Positions 53,105-64,000 of a stretch of 64,000 bases of DNA are shown one piece after another. The DNA is taken from positions 372,001 to 436,000 of the forward strand of contig JAVTVJ010000550.1 in NCBI GenBank assembly GCA_034509425.1, read 5' to 3'. Source of the DNA: Eopsaltria australis (taxonomy: Eukaryota; Chordata; Aves; Passeriformes; Petroicidae). The notes below the pieces were generated by a model. It saw nothing but the letters and a program-made list of their open reading frames with translations, was not told the origin of the DNA and searched no databases. Numbering within the stretch: position 1 is the stretch's first letter; each line of letters begins with the position of its first letter. The position numbers were made by a program, and so were the translations under genes.

Positions 53105-54155
53105 AGGGGAGAAGTTCCTATCCTCTTGTCAACTGCCCTTAAAGATATTTGTAAGCATTGATGAGTACCTTCTCAGTTGCCTCCTCTCTGGATAAACAAT
53201 TCTAGCTCTCTCAGCCTTTCCTCATAAGCAAGATGCTCCAGTCCCTCAGCCATCTTTATAGTCCTCTGCTGGACCTGCTGGATGTCGAGGTCTCTCTTGT
53301 ACTGAGGAGTCCAGAACTGGACACAGCACTTCAGATGTGGCCTCACTAGGGCTGAGTAGAAGGGCAGATCACCTCCTTTGTCCTCTTGAGCACACTTTTC
53401 CTAACGCACCCCAGGATACCCCTGGCCTTTTTGGCCACAAGGGCACACTGCTGGTTAAGTTGTTCACCAGAACCCGAGACCCATCTCCACAGAGCTGCTT
53501 TCCAGCAAGTCAGCCCCCAGCCTGTGCTGGTGCCCTGGGTTTTTCTTCCCCAGGTGCAGGACCCTGCACTTGACTTCATTGAACTTCACTAAGTTCTTGT
53601 CTGCCTGGTTCCTGTGCTTGTCCAGGTCTTGCAGCTTGGCAACACAGAGCTTTGACTTGTCAGCCACTCCCCCTAGTTTTGTATCATCATCAGACTTACT
53701 GCAGGTAAACTTACTGTCCCTTCATTCAAGTCACTCATTAATAAGGTGAACAAGACTGGACCCAATACTGACCCCTGGGAATACTGCTTGCTACAGCCCT
53801 CCAACTAGCCTCATCATAACACTGAGCTCTGCCACTCAGGCAGTCCTCAATCTACCTCACTGTTCACTAGCCCAGCCCATTTCCCTAGGTGAATCTGTGT
53901 TGACTACTCATGACAACCTGCTTTTCCTCCACTTGCTTAGAAATTATATCCAGGATGGGTTGTTCCAAGGATGAAGGTGAGGTTGACTGGCCTATAGTTT
54001 CCTAGGTCCTTGTTCTTGCACTTTTTCAAGACTGGAGCGACATCTGTTTTCCTCCAGTCCTCAGGTACCTGTCCTGTACTCTGTGACCTTTCAGAGATGA
54101 TGGAGAATGGTTTAGCAATAACATCTGCAGCTCCCTCAGCACTCTTTGAACCCCC
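53105..54155 (-). mobile_element. Longer CR1 LINE fragment, minus orientation, defective
   Basis: This is reverse-oriented CR1 extending further into the element's coding part than the other copies. Blocks include AGATGCTCCAGTCCCTCAGC, CAGAACTGGACACAGCACTT, TTGGCCACAAGGGCACACTG, CAGGACCCTGCACTTGACTT, GAACAAGACTGGACCCAATA and AGACTGGAGCGACATCTGTT. Compared with the family, a block appears missing near 53865-53885. The reverse-transcriptase frame is broken throughout and the terminal 3' repeats are absent. Its right limit is approximate. Confidence 0.9.
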
Positions 54156-54810
54156 CTACCCAAGTCCTGCTGGTTTGCCTGCCCACAGCTGCGCTCTCAA
54201 ATAAGGGAGCAGCAAACTTGTGAGCAACTGCCAGGACATTTTCTACCCACACTTTCCCCTTTACTGTCACCCAGTCTATTTCCCTCCAGCCTTTCTTGCC
54301 AGATGGTAATTTCCTCTTGGCAGCTGCTGCCTTGCCTTGCCTTGCCCACTCACTGCCAGCTCTTCACTTGACATGTATTCACAGGGATGGAGAGAACCAA
54401 CTTGCAACAGCTTCCCACCTCTCTCTGCCCAGCCTGGTGCAAGGCCAGTGCCCCAAAAAAGTGTTTGAACTTCAGCTGCCAAACTCCCAGGCCTGCCAGC
54501 TGATGAGACTGACTTGCAAAGCGCCAGACAGCATTGGCCAGCAATGGCTGAAAAGGACCAGGAACATTTCTTTCTCACAGCTCTCATGATTTGAATTAAT
54601 ATGGAAGAAAAAGGTATACTTTAGTAATAGTTGTTTATGCACTGAGTTTAAGGAAAGCTGTTCACATCTCAAGACAGTAAAGGCAGCTGTGTAGGAGAGC
54701 TGACTTGGTAAGCAAAATGGACAAAAAGCCTGCTTTAAGAAGGCCCCATTTTAAAGTGAGAGATATAAGTAAAAGCAAGATGGGAAGCAAGTTATTTTAA
54801 TAAAATTTAA
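54156..54810. other. TPMT 3' flank
   Basis: Sequence between the CR1 fragment and the TPMT stop codon. It should hold the TPMT 3' untranslated region and polyadenylation site. ATTAAA words on the minus strand within about 15 nt of the stop are too close to be the likely signal, and I found no better candidate. No other gene is seen. Confidence 0.5.
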
Positions 54811-54926
54811 TCAAGCTACAAACTTCAGTAGATATAGCACTTCCAGAAAATAATCTAGTCCCCATTGTCTGTGCCTTTCCGAGAAGTCATCAACTTTTTC
54901 AAGGCACTTAATTTCACAGCAATTGC
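54811..54926 (-). CDS. TPMT: TPMT last coding exon with stop
   Basis: After acceptor CCTTTTCAG the exon completes Gly209 and reads [20 protein letters not shown], then [17 protein letters not shown] and TGA (54811-54813). It corresponds to human residues 210-245. Arg226 and Tyr240 equivalents are present; the last four residues differ from mammals. Confidence 0.95.
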
Positions 54927-57900
54927 CTGAAAAGGAGGTAAGAATAACAAATTAGTGAATGATTAGTCATTGAAAAATGCAAACTGTCCAGAAAAAAAAA
55001 AAAAATTATCCACAGATTTCCTCACAGTGCCTAACATGATAACATAAATGCACTGGGGGAAACTTAATCTCTCTCTTTTGCACCAGGATGCAACTGTCTA
55101 TGGCAATGATTCACTGCACACAAACACTGCCAGGGTCTCAGAAAGTTGTAAATTTAAAAGTGAGAGATTACAGCATGCCAGGAGGAACTCCTAAAATTAA
55201 ATTCCTGACGTAGCTCCAAATTTCACTATTTTGATGGATCTGACTTGTACATTTTTAGCATTTTCTCTGAGCGCCAGTTTCTCTTTGTCACGAAAGTACA
55301 GCAGAAACTGTAGCACTGGTAGGACTTGTATTAAAACCAGGGTAACTGGTTGATGAGGTGCAGGCGAAGACAAAATGGTCAAACAGGACTCCAAGACTGC
55401 AGCTACAGGATTACTGGGTGCAGTATGAATCCTGGGAGAATAAAAAGGTACCAAAGGGAGACAAGAAACTGTTTGTCTCTTGGGTTTTCTTGGGGTATCT
55501 TTTGAAGAACTGAGAATTTTCCATTACAGCAAAATCCCTGTGGCTACATGGTATTTATTTTTCCCAGCATTTTTTCATTGCTCCAGCCTTTAGATAAGAA
55601 GCAAAATACTGTATCACTTGTCACAGGACATGGTAGAGGCATGTAAACATCTTGATGTGTTTTGGAAAAAATTCCTAAGAGTTAGGTGAAGTTTTACTCA
55701 CCAAACAAACTTTTAACTTCAGATTCAGGAACATAAAATGGTGGGCCTGAAAGAAAAGGGGTGAAGCTAATCAGAGAGGAGACATGGGAAGAAGACAGAA
55801 TTTACACTTCAGTAGGAGAGCCAGCCCCTTCACTCACAGCACCTGGCATGTAATTGGGCCCCAGGATGTAGCACCATAAGCAGGAATCAGAAAACATGTC
55901 CAGGAACTCAAGGCACCTTGGTGGGCCACACAGCTTCAGCAGCTGCTGCTGCTTCATCTCCAGCTGCAGCAGGGAATCATGAATGTGACGTGGATATGAC
56001 CACTCTCAGTGTACTGTGTGAATCCAGTCTACAATCCCTTTATACTACAGTGGCATGATTAAGGCTAAAAGCTGAACAATGTCAGAGGGAAACCAATGAA
56101 TTAAACTCTTGTTGCTTGTGATAGCAAGACCTATTTTTGGGGGGAATAATTATGCTGAAGGGCCGAAAAGCAGAAAAAAATCTCTGTCTTTTGTGAGTTA
56201 ATATTAACTAAAAGATCTCCCATTTCAGTACACAATACAAAAACTATAAAAGGAAAAAATGCCTTATGAATTTGCAGACTTTCACCTCTTCCAAGTACAT
56301 TCAGAGCATGGTAGTGGCTGAGAGGCACAAGATGTGCAACACATTGGGTTGCAAATACTGGATAAACAGCATGAAGCTGATGTTCTTGGGAGTGTTTCAA
56401 GCTCCCGAGGCCAGACAGGATGTTACTAAGGACTCTGACTTCCAGCTTCATTGAAGCAGCCACACTTACAGTTTCATTTCATTGTTAATATACCATGACT
56501 GTCCTCAACTTACCCTTAGCATGTCTGAATGCTAGAGAAAACACAAATTTAGTCCCAAACTTGGTCAACATCTACACTTTTTAAGACACAGTTATACTGG
56601 TGTCACCAGCTAACAAAGCTACGCAGAAAAAATCTTGGGGAAGATACTAATACATCTACTATATCTTAATACAATTTGTATTAGAGCAAAAGCATAACAT
56701 CAACAGTACAAAGTTCTCACCTTTGTGTTTGTTTGGATCATATGAAACTGTAACAAGGAGATAGGAAGACTTTTTCTCCACTAGGCTGATCATCAAACTG
56801 GCATAGCTAAAATGAAAACAATTATACTTTTTTATTTTTGTAAAGCATTTAAGCATAACATTCAAATATTCAACAAAATGCATTTCTATGCAGACAGAAT
56901 CTGAACTGAACTGCAAGGAGACTAAGCAAAACTTAGTTTGAATTTCAGGAGCATGAAATTCATGCTACAGATGAAAAACATCAAAAAAGGGTTATATTTA
57001 TTCCTCATAAACAAGCATTTATTTTTTTTTTTTTGCACATTAAACTCAAGATTAACAGACAAACCAAGTATTCACCTGCCACAGTCTAGAATACAGTAGA
57101 CATTGCATTACTGATCTTTTAAAATTACTGTGAATTGATGATTATGTATCTAATTTAAAAAATCCCAGGAGCAGGTTCAAACTGACTTTGGCCTGGCTAT
57201 AGGCAAGAACAAAAATTTGTAATCAAGGAGAGTGAGGGGAAAGAGAACAAAGAGAGAAGAAGTAAAATGGGTGAAAAGGAAATAATAGATGAGACTTGCA
57301 GCTCTGCTTCTGCTGGGTTGGAACAAACCACATATTTTCCCACCAAGAGGCAGGGCAGCTTCCTGAAGAAAGAGTACAGCACTCTGCAACTGCAGCAGAT
57401 GCTTGTGGTAGAGAAGAACTTGAGTAGGTTGGTCCTTTAAATGAAGAAGGACTCATTAACAAGTCACAGGATCAAAACTTGTCACTGATACATCAGAGAA
57501 AAGACAGTAACAATGCAATTTACTAACCGTTGTCTGTCACATGGATTCACAGCTACAAGAGCTCCTCTGTCCCAAACCCCATCAAACTTGCCAACTATCG
57601 AGCTATAGGGAGATAAGGAAAGGGGTTAAAAGCAGTAAAAAGGCACCTTCATCTTCTTTCAGAACCTTTTGTGAGGTCACAAGGATTCTGCAGCTAGTGG
57701 TGCAGATTCCCCACCACCTTTTTGTTATGGTGCAGCATTTTCATAATCCAAACCAATGGGATCTGGACCTCAAGAAACCCTCCTGGTTCTTGGTTCTGCT
57801 GCAATAGCAAAGAGGTGCAGGAACTGATCGCTGCTTCCCCATCATTAGAGGCTGCTGAGACATGGCAGGGAGGAAGGAATGCAGTTTTAACGCATTCGGG

Positions 57901-60900
57901 CTACAAGTCTGGGTGTTCAGTAACCACATCCTTCTGTCTAACATGCACTCAGCATATCCACAGTTCCTGACTCCTGACCACCTTCTAAAACCCATGCATG
58001 ATTTCAGATGCAGGCTAAGAAAGGTGCCTCGTTGCTTTATTATCATTGAAGTCAGCACATTCAGTAACTTTACACACCTGAATTCCCAGCTACATGCCCA
58101 GGACAGTTACGCTGCTGCTTGCAGTTTGTTTAATGCAAGAAAAGCTAAGTTATGCTGCTGCTTGCCTCAGTGCAATGCTGAGGCATTGGATATGGTGGCA
58201 GATGGATTCAATGACCACCCAAAGCCTGCAAGTGGCCAAGACTATCAAGAAATGCCTTTATTAATGGATGGTAAGAGCAGCCAGAGTGACACAAAAGACA
58301 AGAATACTTGGGGGAATAAGGAAGAGCCTTGGTTTTGGTAATTATTAAAATAGGAGGTTAGACAGTAAGGTAGTAATGAAGTAAACTGTGTAATTTTAAA
58401 GAAAGTTTGAATAAGTTTACTTAGAAAAATGTGGCATGGAATTGTGCAATACTCTTCTGCCTACTGGGCAGGAGTCAGAGTCCAAATGCATCACATCTGT
58501 CTTCATTTCTGTACAGGTTTTGGCTAGAGTAGAGTTACCTTTCTTCATAGTAGCTTGCATGGGGCTGTGTTGGATTTGGGCTTGAAATCATGTTGATAAC
58601 ACACTGACAATTTAGTTACTGCAGAGCAGCACTTACACAGCACCAACACCTTTTCTGCTTCTCACACAGTGGCACCAGTGAGTAGGCTGGAGAGCACAAG
58701 AATGAACAAGAAGGTGGGTGGGGACACAGCAGGCACAGCTGACCCCAACTGAACAAAGGGATTTTCCAGCCCATCTGGCTCCATTCTCAGCAATAAAGCT
58801 GGGTGGGAGGTTGGTGGATGGGGGCACTGCTTGGGGACTGGCTAGGCATCAGTTGCTTTGTTGTTGGTGGGCAATGGCTTTCATTTGCACCACTTGTCTT
58901 TCTTGGGTTTTATCTGCCTCTCCCTTTGGTTGCTCTTTTTTGTGGTTTTTTTCCCCTTACAACTTTTAAAAAATTCTTTTTAGTTATTAAATTGTTTTCA
59001 TCTCCATGCACATGTTTCTTTCTCACTTTTACCCTTTTGATTGTCCCCCATCATCTCATGGTGGGGAAGTGGGCAAGCAGCTGTGTGGTGCTTAGTTCCA
59101 CCACCTTAGCCAGAGTTAAACCATGAGAACTTCTCTCAGCCCACTGCTATTTTCATTGCAATGGCATTGCTAAGTCTCTGGCATCTAACCTACAAGCTGA
59201 TCTTGTATTTCCCACTCTACTGAGATGAGAAATGATAACACTTTCAAGTGCTGACTTCTTTTAAAGTTTGCCAAGTCTAAGCACCTAATTTAAATAACCA
59301 GTCTCGTAACTGAAAGGAGATTTTGAAAGAGACAGTTAAACAAGCAATGGACGTGCAGGGCACAAAGGAACATTTAGTGGGGCAGGTGACAAACTTGATC
59401 TTCTGAGGCTTGGAGGCAGGTCTCCTCTCTGCATAGCTGAGTCTGCTGTGTGACCTCAGGCAAGCCACTGAGGCTTTCTGCACTTGGTTTTTCTTTACAA
59501 CTTTAATCTGGTCTAACTGGAATGGCGGCGGTGGCTCCATACAGGCATTTAATGTACTTTACCCCCCAGCAATTTCATCTGGGCCTAATGACATCCCAGG
59601 CTGCAGGCAGGCTCATGCTGTGGCCTTGTCCCAATCCTGGTCTCCTGGCTGCCCAGATTTCAGGTGCTGAGTGTCTGGGTGCTCCTTGCCCCTCTGCACA
59701 TCCAATTTCCTTCGCAACACAATAAAGGCATGAGGAAAAGGTCAAAAAAGGCACACAGCTGTCTTTCATCCTGATGTGGAGTCAGGACGAAGCTAAGGTA
59801 TTAGGAAGCACTTCCCTTGGGTGTATCTTTCACTGTATCACACTGCTATGTGTTTATATAGCATTCAACATGGGTTAGGTACTACTGCAACTAAAATTTA
59901 ACATGTAAATCAGAAATTCACACATCTGCAGAAAGCCCACTGGGATTTAAGAGTAAACTTGTGAGTTTCTATCTCTGCATATGTTTAGTAGTTTCAGTTA
60001 ATGCAATTTTTGATTTTCTTTGAAGTCTTGCAGCCATAATTGTATTAGGAGGTACAATGATTGTGTAATATAACTGTTTTACATATGTCCCAGAATTCCC
60101 AGAAAGAGTAGCAATTCCTGTTACTCTTTAACTAGCAAGAGTCTGACAAAGGTCAGGAGCACATCTGAGTTTTCTTCTAATGAGTGCTAGGCTAATGGAG
60201 ATCAAAGGGAGCTGTTAGTAGGCCAGCCTCAGCAAGAGAGAAATAAGTTTAATTTCCATAATTACTGGGTAATTAATCAAATTGTCTGTACACAGAAACT
60301 AGAAATGTGTATGCATTTTTCTAGTCACAGGTATCTGCTGACTGCTGCTGAGAATACAGTTCATTCTCCATCCAGAATGTCTATCTGCCAATTTATTTTG
60401 TGATGACAAACTATGCACTAGATCCAGTGATATGCACTGAAATTGCCACTAATTACCTAATTTTGTTTATTTCAAAGTATTATTCCACCATGTTGTGATA
60501 GAAGGTAGAGGTCTCACCACACTACTTGCCACAAAACTTATTACGGAATTTTTCAAAAATTTCTGAGAAGCTTAAGCAATCCTTGGGCAACTTGTCAACT
60601 CCCAGCAAGAAAGATTTAAAGGGATCTACAGTGTAGCAAGTAGCTACACTGGAGGGGCAAGGCAGGGAAGAAACCAGGCAGTATCTACAAAGCCACATGG
60701 ATACTTTGCAAGACTAGTTACATATACACTATCCAAACCAACTGGAGTCAGCTGCAGCAGCAGAAGTCTTAGTCATGGTCTACTGTCTGAAAGACTCTGG
60801 ACTCTAGTAATGAATAGTCTTTTTTCCAGTGATTTGGCAGATTGAAAGAAAAAGAGCATATAGTAAACACTGTGTTCTGGTGTCCTAGCTCTGGAAAGCC

Positions 60901-63276
60901 TACCAAAGTAAATGTTAAGACTTTACCTCCTTCTTACTGAAGAGCCACGAACAAATTCTTATGCCTGACAGTTGTTTGTAAGAAGAGCAAACAAACACAA
61001 AAAACTTCACCAAAACCTTATAATCTAGGGAAAATCCCATCTGAGTAAGAACTGCAAGAGGAGGCAACTATTGCGCTAAGACATCTCTGGATATATTCTC
61101 TTTACTTTTACTAAGTTACTCTGAGTAAGGGATTGTGCTGAAGTTTTGCTTCATAGAATTCATCAGTAATGTTAAAGATAATTTGGTTTTACTGTAAAAA
61201 CAAAAATGTTTTTTGATAACTTTCACAGAATGGCTTGGAATAAGAAGCCCATTTAAGGATAATTAGTTGTCATCCTTAACGATCCGCAATGGAATTAAGC
61301 TTTTGTTGGAGATTGGCCATTCAAATTTCTCATACAAATTAAGTTTGCTTGAGAGGACCTGACAAATCTTTGCCTGATTCAAATAAAATAATAGTATTGG
61401 AGAATACTAATACCTATTCGATTATGGAGACTTGTAAAACACAATGAGTATTCCTACCTGGACAAGTCATAAATACTGCAGCAGTAGAGGGAAATGTTGC
61501 CAGAGGTACTCTACAATAAAAAGCAAAGGAAACAATCCTTATCAGCTAACTATCTTTAAATACACGCTCATAAGCATATATTTATACTTCATATCTTAAA
61601 ATATAGCCATATACTATTAAAAATGAAATTTTAAAAATACATTTACATGTAATGGGGGAAAACAGTGAGAAATATTTTTAGTTTTAGTTTACTGAGGTAA
61701 CTCTTCTGATCCCCTCCAGTGAGGTTCTAATCTATCAAGGCATGCAACTGTCCAGTTTTAAAATACATTTCTTCTACATTCAGGTGCTTCACTGTCATAA
61801 GAAGGCCAAAGTAGTAAGTTTAGAAGAATAACTTCTCAGCCCAAAAATACAACTCAGAGCTTCCTTTCAGTCCTCTTCAGGAAAGGTGAATGATTACCAG
61901 TAAAACAGAGGTATAAAAGCAGAATGACTTGTTTGCTCACTTATGACGGCATTGCATGATTAACCACATCAGATCATTTGACAACACAGGAGACATACCT
62001 GGAACATTTTTGCTCCTGAAATCTCAGGGACTGGCTCCTCATAATAAGGCAGACTGTGTTCTGAAAAAAATTCTTTCACTGCTTGCTCGCTGACTTCCAC
62101 ACCAACAACGCTGTGTCCCATGTCTGCCAGCCTGCACACAAGAGAGAGAGGGTCCAAGTTTACATGAGGCCCACAGGCTGGGCAAAATGTGTATCTTGTG
62201 TGCATTATTTATTCATTTGGGAAACCCTAGTTTTAGGATGCCCTGATATGTCTAACCCTGACTTTCTGAAGCATTCACATTATTTTGAACACCTCCTTTT
62301 CATGATCTGAGCTTAAATTAGCATCACTCAGCATACAGTTGACAAGGACTTACATGCTTTATTTAGATTCAATGAATTATTCATTTATTCCTATGAACTC
62401 AATGAATACAGAGGTGATCACACTGAGAAACTGTCCATTTCAGATAGGTGCTCTGAACTGAGGTGACTGAGGCACACTGTCCACCCAGCTGCCTCTGTGG
62501 CTTGGCAGGAACAGGCAGCGAAGGAGGTGTGGTAACCTCTGCGCTGCTGCAGCTCAGCAAAACACCAATGTGTGTCAGAGCCCACAGTCAGCCTAGAAAG
62601 TAGTTACTGTGATAAAACCTGAAAGCTGGATTACTAGAAGATGCAGTTCAGGTTTTGGTTTGTGCTCCCTCCCTCCAAGAAAAAACACTAGCTTATATAG
62701 GCCCTAATTATAAATACAACTCTCCCCCCCAAAAAAAAAAGGTGAAAGTAAAATAAGATGTATTAAAAAAAGAGGAAGTTACATTTAGCCCAAATCATTT
62801 ACACTTCCAGAGTGGCATGCCACATGGTCTCTTGAAAATGTCTGACACAACTGACCTCATTGTGGGCAATTGAAGCAGGCATTGCTATGAAAAGCAGCAG
62901 TGGTTAGGGCATAGCTTCAGTCACTTTGTCCATCCATATTCAGCATTCCCCAAGCTGAACTTGGGACAATCAGGAGGACTTTCAGGTCAGACCTTATCCA
63001 TTCAGCTTATGCTATTACACAAAACACCAGCTTCTTCCTCCCTTCAGCTTCCAGTGACGCTGCTTTTGTACCAGTGGAAATGTGGCACATTTCCACTGGC
63101 TGATATAAGGTCGGAAATTCCCCCTCTCCCTCTCTCCCTCCCCACATTAAATAAGATTTTTGTTCTTATTAACTGTGTTTTACCATTTCATCTCTACTGC
63201 TTTACCACAAAGTGGGAAAAATATCCTCAGTCCACTCCTGCCATTTAAAAGAACATCCAGGTACTTTTGGAGGAGC
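54811..63276 (-). CDS. TPMT: TPMT, thiopurine S-methyltransferase, 5'-partial (seven coding exons)
   Basis: TPMT is a cytosolic class I methyltransferase that transfers the methyl group of S-adenosylmethionine to aromatic and heterocyclic thiols such as thiopurines. Seven exons, with correct GT/AG sites and continuous phase, encode 199 residues matching human residues 48-245 without internal gaps. Visible motifs are the SAM-binding [24 protein letters not shown] (Glu90), [11 protein letters not shown] (Ser134/Ile135) and [10 protein letters not shown] (Arg152), plus LVTVSYDP and [11 protein letters not shown] with active-site Arg226. Positions mutated in the low-activity human alleles (Ala154, Tyr240) carry the normal residue. 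The C-terminus is LYLLKFVA instead of human LYLLTEK, one residue longer. The first coding exon or exons, about 47 residues, lie beyond the right edge. The gene follows NHLRC1 in the same orientation, as in mammals. Confidence 0.95.
55702..55746 (-). CDS. TPMT: TPMT coding exon (human residues 195-208)
   Basis: A 45-nt exon between TTTCTTTCAG and GTGAGT encodes [14 protein letters not shown] plus the split Gly codons on both sides. The human counterpart is PPFYVPHAEIERLF. Confidence 0.93.
56721..56806 (-). CDS. TPMT: TPMT coding exon (human residues 166-193)
   Basis: An 86-nt exon between CATTTTAG and GTGAGA encodes [20 protein letters not shown] followed by SYDPNKHK. The human counterpart is [20 protein letters not shown] followed by SYDPTKHP. 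Confidence 0.95.
57022..57034. repeat. T13 homopolymer in a TPMT intron
   Basis: A run of 13 T on the plus strand within the intron upstream of the 56721-56806 exon; simple sequence. Confidence 0.9.
57528..57602 (-). CDS. TPMT: TPMT coding exon (human residues 141-164)
   Basis: A 75-nt exon between CTCCCTATAG and GTTAGT encodes [20 protein letters not shown] followed by CDRQ. It carries the SAM-contacting Arg152 and Ala154 equivalents. Human Met148-Ile149 is Gly-Val here, and Cys165 becomes Arg across the splice junction. The donor GTTAGT is slightly off consensus. Confidence 0.94.
57603..61457 (-). other. TPMT: Largest TPMT intron in the window (3.9 kb)
   Basis: The intron separates the exon for residues 123-139 from that for 141-164. 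It holds a 159-codon antisense frame (57862-58341, plus) without recognisable domain and a 9-bp inverted repeat at 60629-60651. No CR1 was recognised. Confidence 0.85.
60629..60651. repeat. 9-bp inverted repeat, 5-nt loop
   Basis: CAGTGTAGC and GCTACACTG are exact reverse complements around AAGTA, within the large TPMT intron. Confidence 0.9.
61458..61510 (-). CDS. TPMT: TPMT coding exon (human residues 123-139)
   Basis: A 53-nt exon between TTTATTGTAG and GTAGGA encodes [17 protein letters not shown], against human [17 protein letters not shown]. The split codon at its end gives Ser in place of human Arg140. Confidence 0.95.
61999..62131 (-). CDS. TPMT: TPMT coding exon (human residues 79-122)
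   Basis: A 133-nt exon between TGTGTGCAG and GTATGT encodes 44 residues starting [20 protein letters not shown] and ending EISGAKMFQ. It holds the acidic residue (Glu90) that binds the ribose of SAM. The first base completes Trp78. Confidence 0.96.
63071..63099. repeat. TPMT: 29-bp perfect palindrome in a TPMT intron
   Basis: The arms CCAGTGGAAATGTG (63071-63084) and CACATTTCCACTGG (63086-63099) are exact reverse complements around a single G. It lies in the intron 85 nt past the donor of the 63184-63276 exon, so in the transcript it would give a strong short hairpin. Confidence 0.97.
63184..63276 (-). CDS. TPMT: TPMT coding exon (human residues 48-77)
   Basis: A 93-nt exon between TTCTGCAG and GTAAAA encodes [20 protein letters not shown] followed by [10 protein letters not shown], with the SAM-binding glycine-containing motif. 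It starts with the last base of the Gln47 codon and ends with TG of Trp78. The preceding exon is not visible in the remaining 724 bp. Confidence 0.95.
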
Positions 63277-64000
63277 CTGCAGAAGAACAGACATGTTTTA
63301 CTTAACTCTGCAAGTATTTCTGCTAGCACATGAAAAGCCAAGTCCTACACATTATGCCAGGCAGCATGAAAACTCCATGATGGCACATATGGTATTAGCT
63401 CAACCTACTTCATGCCATCAGAAATAAAAACATAAAATAAAAGCATTCACCTTCCATTTACATAGCAAGAAAATCAATTTCATGTCATTCAGAAATTAAC
63501 ACATTTCTGTTTGTTCTATTTTCTGTTCGACTTCACAAGTAAACAATCCAACCAACCCACTTCTAAGAGGGTCAGAACAGAGATTTTAAACAGAATGATT
63601 ATCAAACTTCTGCATCAAGCAAATAATTTCTACAGTTCTTGAAAGACTACATAATCAGGTTTGCTCTCTTAGGTCCTTGTCTTTTAGTGCTCTTTTAGTT
63701 GCTCTGATGCCCACTGAACATTGTTTCAAGCCACAGTTTCTCAACATGAACAATAGTGCAAAGGTTCTCCATCAGAAAATATAAGATTTTCTAGCCAAAC
63801 TATGCCAGCTTTAAGGTTTAAAACCTGATTCAAGAGTAAAAGCTCTAAATGAATTTCAATACTTTCATTTCTCTGTTCTTTGACAAACGTAGGTCTGAAA
63901 AAAATCTGTATTTATTTTTGTTTCAAGCTGTGACCATGTAAGATAATTTGCTTTTTGCAAATGTTCCATTTTCAATTAAGAGTTTCTCAAATGAGCCAAG
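63277..64000 (-). other. TPMT: TPMT intron running off the right edge
   Basis: AT-rich sequence upstream of the exon for residues 48-77. I searched for the missing N-terminal segment (human [20 protein letters not shown]) on the minus strand and did not find it, so it should lie to the right of the window. Confidence 0.75.

Noticed and set aside
1..64000. CRISPR arrays, operons, phage or defence systems
   Set aside because: The window is vertebrate nuclear DNA with spliced genes and CR1 elements; no regularly spaced direct repeats or bacterial-type gene clusters occur.

Overview
The window is vertebrate nuclear DNA, almost certainly from a bird. It is AT-rich and gene-poor, its only clear interspersed repeats are CR1 LINE fragments (the dominant avian retrotransposon), and it carries the conserved block KIF13A - NHLRC1 - TPMT, all on the minus strand, in the same order and orientation as on human chromosome 6p22.3. 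It is not microbial: there are no operons, CRISPR arrays or phage genes, and I found no undescribed multi-gene system.

Layout, left to right. Positions 1-35768 appear to be the first large intron of KIF13A (kinesin-3 motor); I found no further exon, one CR1 fragment, and two locally GC-rich patches. Positions 35769-36138 hold the first two coding exons of KIF13A, separated by a 224-bp intron, inside a CpG island (about 35590-36760) that must contain the promoter. Positions 36800-50428 are intergenic, with an older CR1 fragment next to a younger internally shortened CR1 at 41938-42680. NHLRC1 (malin, RING-NHL E3 ubiquitin ligase) is a single uninterrupted reading frame at 50429-51583 in a second CpG island. 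A degenerate 20-bp tandem repeat lies about 180 bp upstream of its start codon, followed by two CR1 fragments. TPMT (thiopurine S-methyltransferase) runs from its stop codon at 54811 to the right edge; seven coding exons are present, matching human residues about 48-245, and the N-terminal exon or exons lie beyond position 64000.

The three genes are not known to act in one pathway: KIF13A moves endosomal and melanosomal cargo on microtubules, malin ubiquitinates proteins of glycogen metabolism together with laforin, and TPMT methylates aromatic and heterocyclic thiols in the cytosol. Their proximity is old synteny. All exon limits were read directly from GT/AG sites and reading-frame continuity. 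Orthology rests on remembered human protein sequences, not on a database search.
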